A DNA stretch of 23,644 nt, taken from a virus. This document shows, piece after piece, positions 7,290 to 14,238 of the stretch (the stretch's first letter is position 1; every line of letters starts with the position of its first letter). The notes under the pieces were generated by a model. It ran no database searches and had not been told where the DNA came from. It was given only the letters and a program-made list of their open reading frames with translations. The stretch covers positions 1 through 23,644 of the IMG/VR virus record IMGVR_UViG_3300028829_000731; one strand, written 5' to 3'. Position numbers and translations under genes: made by a program.

Positions 7290-8383
7290 TAGTTTCTTCC
7301 ACTTATTGCTGTACGATCATACTGAGTACTAGTACGCTTAATATATATTGTTCTATTCTCAAACGCTACATAGGCTGTACGCTCAAACTGTGTAGGCTCA
7401 CGTCTTACATAAACCACTCTGTTTTTGTCAAAGAGAGCTTTTACAGCCTCGAAGTCAAAGACTGTAGCTGTGGTATTTACTGTGCCTACAGTGCCAGTAG
7501 CTGTTACACCTGTTAGTGTATTGTTTGCTGCTCCTGTAGCCGCTAGAGTGCCTACAGCACCCGTTGCTGTTACATCTGCTAATGTGGTGTTTGCTGCACC
7601 TGTAGCAGTTATAGTGCCTGCTGCACCAGTTGCGGATACACCTGTTAGTGTGCTGTTTGCTACTATGTTAGCAATTATAGTGCCTACAGTGCCAGTAGCT
7701 GTTACACCTGTTAGTGTAATGTTTGCTGCTACTGTAGCCGCTAGAGTGCCTACAGCACCCGTTGCTGTTACACCTGCTAATGTGGTGTTTGCTGCACCTG
7801 TAGCAATTATAGTGCCTGCTGCACCAGTTGCTGTTACACCTGCTAATGTGGTGTTTGCTACTATGTTAGCAATTATAGTGCCTACAGTGCCAGTAGCTGT
7901 TACACCTGTTAGTGTATTGTTTGCTGCTCCTGTAGCTGCTAGAGTGCCTACAGCACCCGTTGCTGTTACACCTGCTAATGTGGTGTTTGCTGCACCTGTA
8001 GCAGTTATAGTGCCTGCTGCACCAGTTGCTGTTACACCTGCTAATGTGGTGTTTGCTGCACCTGTAGCAGTTATAGTGCCTGCTGCACCAGTTGCGGATA
8101 CACCTGTTAGTGTGCTGTTTGCTGATATGTTAGCAATTATAGTGCCTACAGCGCCTGTAGCTGTTACACCCGTTAGTGTATTGTTTGCCGCTCCTGTAGC
8201 AGTTATAGTGCCTACAGAGCCTGTAGCTGTTACACCTGTTAGTGTATTGTTTGCTGCTCCTGTAACCGCTAGAGTGCCTACAGCACCTGTAGCTGCAACA
8301 CCAGTTAAAGTTACTGATGATACACTTACACTTGCCCCAGCAGACGCTAGCGGCTCAGAGGCTAGAGGAGCAAAGCCTAACAC
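7289..8383 (-). CDS. Virion protein built of 22-residue tandem repeats
   Basis: A 364-residue protein with three parts. A short N-terminus (1-20, MLGFAPLASEPLASAG) resembles starts of other phage structural proteins. A repeat domain (21-306) has one degenerate and twelve full 22-residue units of the form AANxTLxGVTATGAVGTIxATG, with no Cys, aromatic or charged residues apart from a single Asp. A conserved-looking C-terminus (307-364) carries two parallel motifs, VVYVRREPTQFERTA and TIYIKRTSTQYDRTA. The repeats probably stack as a beta solenoid or Ig-like rod; the C-terminus may bind the virion. The start is GTG at 8383 just after the previous stop, without a clear Shine-Dalgarno, and no in-frame ATG precedes the repeats. 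Function beyond a probable surface or fibre component is unknown. Confidence 0.75.
   Translation of the reverse strand: MLGFAPLASEPLASAGASVSVSSVTLTGVAATGAVGTLAVTGAANNTLTGVTATGSVGTITATGAANNTLTGVTATGAVGTIIANISANSTLTGVSATGAAGTITATGAANTTLAGVTATGAAGTITATGAANTTLAGVTATGAVGTLAATGAANNTLTGVTATGTVGTIIANIVANTTLAGVTATGAAGTIIATGAANTTLAGVTATGAVGTLAATVAANITLTGVTATGTVGTIIANIVANSTLTGVSATGAAGTITATGAANTTLADVTATGAVGTLAATGAANNTLTGVTATGTVGTVNTTATVFDFEAVKALFDKNRVVYVRREPTQFERTAYVAFENRTIYIKRTSTQYDRTAISGRN
7466..8323 (-). repeat. Nested 66-bp and 198-bp tandem repeat array
   Basis: Twelve full 66-bp units (8257-7466) plus one degenerate unit (8323-8258) encode the 22-residue protein repeat. On top of this lies a 198-bp higher-order period: the string tgcctacagtgcc starts at 7483, 7681 and 7879, exactly 198 bases apart, so groups of three units (endings LAAT, IIANI, I-ATG) have been duplicated as blocks. 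Units within blocks are nearly identical at DNA level. Confidence 0.93.
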
Positions 8384-8390
8384 TACTTAG

Positions 8391-8930
8391 TTACACCCAG
8401 TGCCTGTCGTCTGCAAAGTCTTCTGGCGGGGGGTCCGCTGCTTCTAGTGTGTCTGAGACAGACCGGATACGCTGAATTTCAGTCCAAACCGCATCCATTT
8501 TAGACACCTCAAGTGCCTCCGCAGTAGTCAGGTTAGCCTCACCTTTTCGTAGCAGAGTAATAGCTCTTGCTAGCATGTTGGATTGCTTCCACTCTGGCGC
8601 GATAGAGATTATACGACGTTTAGCTTCCGCTTTTACATTACGAACCTGATTTTCTCTATATTGAATCTGTTCTTCTTCAGTCTTATCTACTACTACCCAC
8701 TTAACCATCCACTGATTATTAATTAATTGAGGTTGTTGTCTGACTATACGTTGAGTAGCTTCGTTATAAACCGGCGAAGGTTCTTCGGTAACGGGATAAA
8801 CTTGATAAGAGGCTTTAATCTCGTCAGATATCGTAGACGAGAAACTCACATTAGCATTGTCACGTCTAAATTGCCTGTCGCTGTATGGAAAGATATGATT
8901 TAGCTCATTTATTACTTTTATGTATTTCAT
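8391..8930 (-). CDS. Small fibre-associated or fibre-assembly-like protein
   Basis: A 179-residue soluble protein. Residues 1-80 look beta-rich (YQVYPVTEEPSPVYNEATQR, then QWMVKWVVVDKT), and 85-165 are helical and charged (EEEQIQYRENQVRNVKAEAK, then APEWKQSNMLARAITLL). A beta N-terminal part followed by an EEQ-rich helix and an APEWKQ-type element is what I associate with small phage proteins encoded near fibres, including fibre-assembly proteins. A strong AAGGAG Shine-Dalgarno lies 5 bases before the ATG and overlaps the stop region of the propeller gene, so expression of the two is linked. The precise role is unproven. Confidence 0.5.
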   Translation of the reverse strand: MKYIKVINELNHIFPYSDRQFRRDNANVSFSSTISDEIKASYQVYPVTEEPSPVYNEATQRIVRQQPQLINNQWMVKWVVVDKTEEEQIQYRENQVRNVKAEAKRRIISIAPEWKQSNMLARAITLLRKGEANLTTAEALEVSKMDAVWTEIQRIRSVSDTLEAADPPPEDFADDRHWV

Positions 8931-8939
8931 TTTTTCTCC

Positions 8940-10892
8940 TTATGAAAATGCTGCTGTAACAGCATACCACTCATCCGGGGTTGAAGATGTTATTGCTCCC
9001 GGATTTTCAGAAGTAAGAGACTCTTCTTTGTAACATATACAAGTTCCAGAACCAACCGCTGGGTCTCCAGCGGTTCCAATTAGTTCGTACCCCGATGGAG
9101 CGGTAAATGTAGAATTACTATCATCATCTAAATGACCGGTGATAATCCATAAATCAGCAGTAGCTGTAACAGAAGGAGGGTCTAAACTACTACTCTCACC
9201 ATTAGAATAATCTGAATTTTCAAATGTAGTATATGTAGGTTTAAATGCAGCGGCAATAGCAGTCAACTTTCCAAGCTCTTTAGGGTCCCCTCCTCCTAAA
9301 TATGGATTAGAGTCTCCTGCCTGAACAATTCTATATCCCACATAGGTTCCGGGATTGCTCTGGTTCGTTAAATCTTCAATCGCTGTAAAGGACATTCCCT
9401 GCCAAGACCAATCTGTTGTGCTATTATCCACACTAAATGCAATAACAACTAAATCTCCTTCATCGGCTATACTCAATACATCTAAAACATTACCAGAGTC
9501 CCATTGATCTCCCTCCTCCACCGCTTTAGTGACAGACCCTTTGAGTAGTCCTGTTTCTGTTGTTTTAGTTAAGGTATAAGAACTTGTAGTGTCAGAATAC
9601 ACCGGAGTTGTTTCAGTTGGTGAGTCAGATGCGGCTGAGATAGACGAAGCGCCCCAAGTCATACCGCCTGTAGCCGATACCCAACGAGAAGATGAATTGT
9701 AGGATAAATTACCCCAGAGGCCGGTTAAAGACCCATCATCCGGCAGCCGAGCGATATACCCACCATATGGTGAAGATGCATCTGCTATCGAAAAGCACCA
9801 TCCGCCTAGTGGGTGAGCGTGAAGAGAACTATAACTCTTCTTGTTAATAGCACGCTGCCAAGATACAGAACCGTCTGACGGGTCTAACCCCACTATAGCA
9901 GTAGTATAAGGAACGCCTCCAGTACCGTCATCCCAACATACAACTAAAACTCCGCCAGTAGTGATACACATATCTAGAGTATTACCAGTGGAAGCTGCTG
10001 GAGAGTTTCCTGTAGAAGAAAATTGTTTATGCCACTGTACTGTGCCTGAAGAGTTAAGCTTTAAGACGTGCAGACGTTTTGTAAATCCAGAACCTGAAAA
10101 TAAGCCTGAGATAGATATATAGACATTATCAGAACTATCTACAATTATGTCTCTTATCACCCCACCATAATCTTCTGCGTTTTGAACAGAAGTTATAGTA
10201 TTTGTAGTTGTTATACTCCACTGAACAGTACCTGAAGAGTTGATTTTGACAAGATAAGGTCTATACTCGTAACTACCTGCTCCTTTAGCATAACCTCCAG
10301 CATAAATATACCCACTAGAATCAACAGTAGTTGATTCAAAATTTGATGGGTTCGTGCCATCATTAAACTTATAAATCCAACTAAGTGATAGAGAAGAGTC
10401 ATATTTAGCAAGTCCTGCTGTATTGACAGTTCCGTCATTATATAATAGGGTTTGATACACATTATCAGAAGAATCAAAAGAGATTTTGCGGGGTCCGTCA
10501 AAAGCAGAAGAGGAAATGCCTGCCTGAGCTAAAACTGCTTGTGTGCTTGCTGATGTTTTAATAAGAGCAATATCACGGCTTGCTCCCAGCCCTAAATCAT
10601 AAAGTGCGCTAATATAAATGTTGTCTGATGAATCTACACCAATACGTTTGTAACCAACTGAATCGTATGTTGAATAGGCATACTTCTTTTGCCAGTTTTC
10701 AATACCGTTTTTATCAAGAGACACTACACCAACGGCTTGTGCATCTTCAAAGGCGGCAATAACGTCATCTGAAGAGTTTACTAAAACATCTCCCAGACGT
10801 CTAACACCAGACACCTCTACTACCCAGTAGTCATCTTCAGCAGCAGCAGCACCACCAGCACCACCAGCGCCCATTAGTTTTTTAGTGAGCAT
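8940..10892 (-). CDS. Beta-propeller virion protein, candidate receptor binder
   Basis: A 650-residue protein. After a Gly/Ala-rich N-terminus (8-18), residues about 36-385 carry six or seven blade-like repeats with DSSDNxYIS and KxNSSGTVQW signatures (around 87-113, 140-172, 190-226, 251-287, 305-346), typical of SBBP/PQQ-like beta propellers. Residues about 440-650 form a separate beta-sandwich-like domain (LSIADEGDLVVIAFSVDN, then SGTCICYKEE). I chose the ATG at 10892: it overlaps the previous stop as TAATG and has AGGAG 10 bases upstream. The frame stays open to an ATG at 11018, but that 42-residue extension is Trp/Cys-rich and lies wholly within the upstream gene. Propellers on phage tails often bind surface glycans; no catalytic residues are evident. 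Confidence 0.68.
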   Translation of the reverse strand: MLTKKLMGAGGAGGAAAAEDDYWVVEVSGVRRLGDVLVNSSDDVIAAFEDAQAVGVVSLDKNGIENWQKKYAYSTYDSVGYKRIGVDSSDNIYISALYDLGLGASRDIALIKTSASTQAVLAQAGISSSAFDGPRKISFDSSDNVYQTLLYNDGTVNTAGLAKYDSSLSLSWIYKFNDGTNPSNFESTTVDSSGYIYAGGYAKGAGSYEYRPYLVKINSSGTVQWSITTTNTITSVQNAEDYGGVIRDIIVDSSDNVYISISGLFSGSGFTKRLHVLKLNSSGTVQWHKQFSSTGNSPAASTGNTLDMCITTGGVLVVCWDDGTGGVPYTTAIVGLDPSDGSVSWQRAINKKSYSSLHAHPLGGWCFSIADASSPYGGYIARLPDDGSLTGLWGNLSYNSSSRWVSATGGMTWGASSISAASDSPTETTPVYSDTTSSYTLTKTTETGLLKGSVTKAVEEGDQWDSGNVLDVLSIADEGDLVVIAFSVDNSTTDWSWQGMSFTAIEDLTNQSNPGTYVGYRIVQAGDSNPYLGGGDPKELGKLTAIAAAFKPTYTTFENSDYSNGESSSLDPPSVTATADLWIITGHLDDDSNSTFTAPSGYELIGTAGDPAVGSGTCICYKEESLTSENPGAITSSTPDEWYAVTAAFS

Positions 10893-11551
10893 TAGGTGCC
10901 ATCTCCTACTAGCGCGCCATACAATGTGCCAAAATGCCATAGAGTCACAGTAGTAAAGCCTGTAGTCGCCAGTGTAGGTGCAACACCACCATTGTTGACC
11001 CACGTCATAGTTGGCCACGTAATAGCGTATGCTGCCCCATCGTCGATCATTAGTGTAATACTTTCACCATCAGCAAACACTTCTGTTGGTGTGCTAGCAC
11101 CAGTGAGTGTCCACTTCTGGACAGTGCCGTCTGCTGGATCGAGTTCCGGCGTGGTGCTGGATGGAATAGTGAAGACCTCTTCGCCGATAGCGCCGGTTAG
11201 CAGCACATCTCCGAGTGTCTTGTTGGTGAGCGTGTCTGTTGAGTCTGTCTGAACAATGTTAGCAGCTACGGCGGATATAAAAACAACCGCAGCACCTGTT
11301 AGAGTGATCGCGGCATCTGCATTGCTGCTAGTTTGAACTGTGGTACGGGCTAAAAGCGTGCCAGAAGCAGTATAGGTGCCCTCACCTATTTCCCAATCCG
11401 TACCGTCTTCAATGACATACTGTACTACTTGTCCGTCAGTCACACCTGCATCAGCAAATGTTTGATAGCCAGCAGAAGCGGACCCGAGTGTAATAGTACC
11501 CGTGCCAGTTGTGGCAGTTGTCATTTTAGCTCTGTTGACTAATATAGGCAT
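10892..11551 (-). CDS. Virion structural protein, probable fibre or head-fibre component
   Basis: A 219-residue protein rich in Thr, Ala, Gly and Val with no charged clusters. The N-terminus contains VNRAKMTTATTGTGTITLG and then VVQYVIEDGTDWEIGEGTYT (about 44-63), a pattern I recognise from phage structural or fibre proteins. The centre has TDSTDTLTNKTL (102-113), also recurrent in phage fibres as a shaft element. The C-terminus (about 165-219) is a short beta domain. It starts 12 bases after the previous stop with no strong ribosome site, and its stop overlaps the propeller gene start, suggesting the two are made together. A shaft or anchoring role for the propeller protein is a contextual inference. 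Confidence 0.55.
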   Translation of the reverse strand: MPILVNRAKMTTATTGTGTITLGSASAGYQTFADAGVTDGQVVQYVIEDGTDWEIGEGTYTASGTLLARTTVQTSSNADAAITLTGAAVVFISAVAANIVQTDSTDTLTNKTLGDVLLTGAIGEEVFTIPSSTTPELDPADGTVQKWTLTGASTPTEVFADGESITLMIDDGAAYAITWPTMTWVNNGGVAPTLATTGFTTVTLWHFGTLYGALVGDGT

Positions 11552-11563
11552 AGTATGTGCTTG

Positions 11564-12001
11564 TTATCCAATCCGTACGACAGCGTTAGATGCGTCGTTA
11601 GCTGGGAAGACGATCGTGAAATCAGCTGCCGTAGCTGTAACGGTGCCGCCAAAGTCAAACACTGCAATTGCAGCATTAGCATTAGCAGTATTGTAAATCA
11701 TACAACCTGTGGCAGAGATAGTAGCTGTGCTAAACACCTCATCCGCAAAGTCTACATACGCCGTAGTACCACTCGCCGTAATGGTTGGGCTGTCTAGTAC
11801 AGCACCGCCAGCGGTGTAGCCTGTGCCACTAACCTCATCTGAGTTGCCGGTGATGTCAGAGTAGTTAGTTGATGCAGCACCATAAGTGCCTGCTGGACTT
11901 ACTTTAATAAGTGCAACTTTCAAAGAGTCCGTATCTAGATCATGAAGACCGCCCAATAGCTCTGTCTTGAAAGATGTACACATAGCGGTAGTAATAGCCA
12001 T
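11564..12001 (-). CDS. Small virion structural protein
   Basis: A 145-residue beta-rich protein. The opening (TSFKTELLGGLHDLDTDSLK at about 9-28, continuing VALIKVSPAGTYG) matches a pattern I know from phage structural proteins of unknown role encoded next to capsid or fibre genes. Then come a Thr/Ala/Gly-rich middle (SGTGYTAGGAVL near 58-69) and a C-terminal strand region (DFTIVFPANDASNAVVRIG). AAAGGA lies 7 bases upstream of the ATG. It has no signal peptide or membrane segment. A head-fibre, decoration or tail role are all possible. Confidence 0.55.
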   Translation of the reverse strand: MAITTAMCTSFKTELLGGLHDLDTDSLKVALIKVSPAGTYGAASTNYSDITGNSDEVSGTGYTAGGAVLDSPTITASGTTAYVDFADEVFSTATISATGCMIYNTANANAAIAVFDFGGTVTATAADFTIVFPANDASNAVVRIG

Positions 12002-12039
12002 TTTATGTTCCTTTATTGTGTTTTAGTAGTAGTGAATTG

Positions 12040-12312
12040 TCACCACTTAACTTTATCTGCCCAATACGCTGGGCTCATAGGCCCTCTTTGAATGTTCTTA
12101 GCGTGTCGAGCTTTGAAAGACTTACGTCTTTTTGCGCTGGCTGTAGACTCATTGCTTTTTTTAGGAGAGCCTTTAACGCCCTGTTGCCCAAACCTAATAA
12201 GCTTCTCTTTACCTTTAGCACAAGCTTTTACTACATGTGACTTCTTAGGATGTGAAGGTGTTTTTTTAGGGCTGTTACACTTCATTTTAGCTTTAGAAAC
12301 AGCTTTAGGCAT
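12040..12312 (-). CDS. Small basic protein with RRKSFKARH ... AYWADKVKW motif
   Basis: A 90-residue, very basic protein (about a quarter Lys/Arg). Conserved-looking elements are KEKLIRFGQQGVKG (35-48), AKRRKSFKARHAKNI (60-74) and a C-terminal MSPAYWADKVKW. I recognise this combination as a small family found repeatedly in phages, including marine ones, with no established function; its charge suggests nucleic-acid binding. It starts 19 bases beyond the T-tract of the capsid-unit terminator, so it depends on read-through or on a promoter I cannot see. The ribosome site is weak (AAGAG, 11 bases from ATG). Confidence 0.65.
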   Translation of the reverse strand: MPKAVSKAKMKCNSPKKTPSHPKKSHVVKACAKGKEKLIRFGQQGVKGSPKKSNESTASAKRRKSFKARHAKNIQRGPMSPAYWADKVKW

Positions 12313-12330
12313 TGTATATGTAACTCTTGT

Positions 12331-12376
12331 AAAAGAAAAAGGGCGCTAGCTCCCGCTATGCAGTTACTAGCGCCCT
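12331..12376 (-). terminator. Strong intrinsic terminator after the capsid/decoration genes
   Basis: Read on the minus strand, AGGGCGCTAG (12376-12367) pairs perfectly with CTAGCGCCCT (12349-12340), a 10-bp GC-rich stem with a 17-base loop, followed at once by a T-tract on the transcript (TTTTTCTTTT counting the last paired T). This is a textbook rho-independent terminator, about 25 bases beyond the stop of the decoration-protein gene. Confidence 0.92.
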
Positions 12377-12400
12377 CAGTTAGATACCCTAACTTAAAGC

Positions 12401-12898
12401 TTAAGCTAGAGTGTCACGATCTACTTCATCAGCAGTCAGTGAAGCACCGTAGCCATCAATATCCATACAAACTGCCCATAGTCTGAGCTTACCCGTTAGG
12501 GTAGTACCAGTATTACTAGCCAGAAGAACATCAATAGTGTCAGCAGTTGCACCAATAACTACAGGAGTTTGCGTTGCCTTAAACGCAACGTCACCTACAG
12601 CAGCTGCATCAAAGGCGAAGCCATCGACAAAGTTATCTACGTCACCGCCAGTCACACCAAAGTCCCAATCTGCGTCCGTAGACGTACCAGTGTGGACTTC
12701 GAGAACCTCCCAACCAGCTGCCAAAACCAGAGTGTAGGCAGGAATAGTCAGGCCCGGAATGACATCGGCAGCGGCAAGAGCCGAGCCTTTGTCTGTTACA
12801 GCCTGTGCAATGTCGAGTTCGTACTCGATCATGTAAGGCTGTCGCCCGCGAGCAGTAGCGCCGTGGGCTACGGAAGTTGTGTTATCGCCTAAAGCCAT
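12401..12898 (-). CDS. Probable capsid decoration/cement protein
   Basis: A 165-residue acidic, Ala/Thr/Asp-rich protein predicted to be mostly beta (GLTIPAYTLVLAAGWEVLEV, then TIDVLLASNTGTTLTGKLRL). It lies 15 bases after the major capsid gene, has a GGGAG Shine-Dalgarno 9 bases upstream, and is the last gene before a strong terminator, so it is made from the same transcript as the capsid protein and probably at high level. Small beta-rich proteins in this position are commonly capsid decoration or head-fibre proteins. No family motif proves it. Confidence 0.6.
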   Translation of the reverse strand: MALGDNTTSVAHGATARGRQPYMIEYELDIAQAVTDKGSALAAADVIPGLTIPAYTLVLAAGWEVLEVHTGTSTDADWDFGVTGGDVDNFVDGFAFDAAAVGDVAFKATQTPVVIGATADTIDVLLASNTGTTLTGKLRLWAVCMDIDGYGASLTADEVDRDTLA

Positions 12899-12913
12899 TA
12901 TTCAATACTCCCT

Positions 12914-13978
12914 TTATACCAAATTAACTTTGGCGTTCACAAGAGCCTCTGGACGGAGAATCTTTGTGCCATACAGATGCATACCCCGAACGACATCGGC
13001 GAAACTGTCAGTATCGCGATACGATTCGGTTTTGTTGATCTGCTCAGCGGTAGCGATTGCCGAACTATGACCTGCAACAATTAGGCCGTAGTTACTAGCG
13101 TTCGTGCCGCCCGTTGTGGCTGGGCCCGTTCCAATAACCGGAAGGTTGTTAGAGCAGTACACCTTAAAGCCGTGAAGGTCACTTAGAATAAGACCGTTCT
13201 TAAGGGCGCTGTTAGCACCGGCGAAGTCGGAATTAAACAAGCGAGAGTCTTCGTCCTGAAGAATCTCTTTGCAGACTGGATCAAGAATAAGCCAACGAGC
13301 TTCCATCGGAACATTCTGCTGGTTGAGTAGACGCGCCATACGAGCAATTACTTGCAAGACATAGGCGTTACCAGAGCCCGGAACAGTAGACGTTGCACCC
13401 GGAGCACGAGCTTGAATGCCAATAGAGCTACCAGCTGAACCACCGAAGTCATCGGCTTCTAGTTTCATGCTCGAAAGCAATTCATCCGTGCCAGCAGTAC
13501 TAACTGCAACGGAGCCGTTAACAGTAGCATTAACAGTGTCACCAACAGTGTGATTAGCACTCTGCTTATAGCCACACATGTAAGCTAGAACGTCTTGATC
13601 GTAGTTGTCAGCAAGACGATAAGCTGCACGGTTACTGGCAAGAGAGCCAAAGTTTACGTGCGAATGAGCCTCTTCGATGTCATCAACTTTAAAGGCGAAG
13701 TAGTTCGACTTATTGATGGTCAAAGAGAAGTCTTCGTCGTCGAGGTCTTGAGCTTGAATGACCGAACCACGAGTGTAAGGTCTAACCGTGATTTCCGGTT
13801 CTTTGATGATTTTTACAGTGTCACCGAAGTTTGCGATTTCACCGAAATAGTCGGAGTTAGTAATATCCTGTGCAGTAGACTTCTTGCGGAAGGCAAGCTG
13901 CACCTGTTTGGAATAGATAGTAGCACTAAAATTCCCGTTAGGAAGATTACCGTACCCCGCCGCTGTTGAAAATGCCAT
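12914..13978 (-). CDS. Major capsid protein (HK97-fold type, inferred)
   Basis: A 354-residue protein with the features of an HK97-fold coat protein of short-tailed phages: an N-terminal arm (about 1-40, including SATIYSKQVQLAFRKKSTAQ); a beta-hinge/E-loop-like segment (GDTVKIIKEPEITVRPYTRG, then LTINKSNYFAFKVDDIEEAH); a long A-domain with MARLLNQQNVPMEARWLILD; and a C-terminal strand (SFADVVRGMHLYGTKILRPE). There is no N-terminal pro-domain, so maturation cleavage is not required. AAAGGA is 8 bases before the ATG. It follows the scaffold gene after a 260-base gap holding its own promoter and leader, and precedes a likely decoration gene. Confidence 0.85.
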   Translation of the reverse strand: MAFSTAAGYGNLPNGNFSATIYSKQVQLAFRKKSTAQDITNSDYFGEIANFGDTVKIIKEPEITVRPYTRGSVIQAQDLDDEDFSLTINKSNYFAFKVDDIEEAHSHVNFGSLASNRAAYRLADNYDQDVLAYMCGYKQSANHTVGDTVNATVNGSVAVSTAGTDELLSSMKLEADDFGGSAGSSIGIQARAPGATSTVPGSGNAYVLQVIARMARLLNQQNVPMEARWLILDPVCKEILQDEDSRLFNSDFAGANSALKNGLILSDLHGFKVYCSNNLPVIGTGPATTGGTNASNYGLIVAGHSSAIATAEQINKTESYRDTDSFADVVRGMHLYGTKILRPEALVNAKVNLV

Positions 13979-14061
13979 TAGGGCAATCCTTTCATTTAGC
14001 GTCAGATGCTAACCTACAACATCTCAAAGAGGCTATACTTGTGAGGGTGCGTTAGTATATT

Positions 14062-14073
14062 AGTTGGCCAACT
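14062..14073. repeat. 12-bp perfect palindrome in the capsid leader
   Basis: AGTTGGCCAACT reads identically on both strands. It lies about 130 bases downstream of the predicted capsid transcription start. It could be a dimeric-protein binding site or part of leader RNA structure; nothing in the sequence decides between them. Confidence 0.55.
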
Positions 14074-14155
14074 TCTATAATAACGGGCTACACGCAAATA
14101 GGTGAGTCTAGATAAATTGTTAGTTGCTGTGTGTTTCAATAGTAGATGTAGGTAG

Positions 14156-14191
14156 GAGTTAGAGGTACTTCTGTAGTCACACCTCTAACTC
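14156..14191 (-). repeat. 11-bp hairpin at the 5' end of the capsid mRNA
   Basis: On the minus strand GAGTTAGAGGT (14191-14181) and ACCTCTAACTC (14166-14156) are perfect complements separated by 14 bases. The hairpin begins about 12 bases after the predicted transcription start. No T-tract follows, so it is not a normal intrinsic terminator. A hairpin near the 5' end could protect the transcript from decay, or act as a protein-binding or RNase III site. Confidence 0.75.
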
Positions 14192-14209
14192 GGCTACGTT
14201 TGCATAGTA

Positions 14210-14237
14210 GTTATATGTTTTTACTTCTAAAAGTCAA
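14210..14237 (-). promoter_or_regulatory. Sigma-70-type promoter for the capsid unit
   Basis: Immediately after the scaffold stop codon the minus strand reads TTGACT (14237-14232), 16 bases, then TATAAC (14215-14210). Each hexamer matches five of six consensus positions (TTGACA, TATAAT). The predicted start is near 14203. It lies in the only large intergenic gap and points at the major capsid gene. Confidence 0.75.
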
Positions 14238-14238
14238 G

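Larger units (their letters stand above)
13979..14238 (-). other. 260-base untranslated leader region of the capsid gene
   Basis: This is the longest gene-free stretch in the window. It holds the capsid promoter at its upstream end, an 11-bp hairpin, a 12-bp perfect palindrome, a small hairpin (GCTAA at 14012-14008 with TTAGC at 14000-13996) and the capsid Shine-Dalgarno. I found no credible small protein in it. From the predicted transcription start near 14203 the leader is about 225 nt, long for a phage structural gene in a genome whose other gaps are mostly under 40 bases. Confidence 0.75.

Noticed and set aside
7425-8390. Plus-strand open frame of 321 codons over the 22-residue repeats
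   Set aside because: An antisense shadow of the 66-bp repeats: a 66-bp period stays open in all copies if open in one. No plus-strand gene neighbours it.
10893-11018. 42-residue N-terminal extension of the propeller protein
   Set aside because: It overlaps the upstream gene fully, is rich in Trp, Cys and Tyr unlike the rest, and the ATG at 10892 has a proper Shine-Dalgarno and a TAATG junction.
4193-12312. Tail-assembly chaperone frameshift, tube or tape-measure genes
   Set aside because: I looked for these to test a long-tailed virion and found no overlapping G/GT-type pair or long helical tape protein; the adaptor-nozzle order argues for a short tail.
13976-13994. Five-codon upstream frame (MKGLP) ending at the capsid start
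   Set aside because: It has no ribosome site of its own and simply contains the capsid Shine-Dalgarno; probably chance.
14156-14191. Hairpin as a terminator for the scaffold operon
   Set aside because: No T-tract follows on the transcribed strand, and it lies downstream of the capsid promoter.
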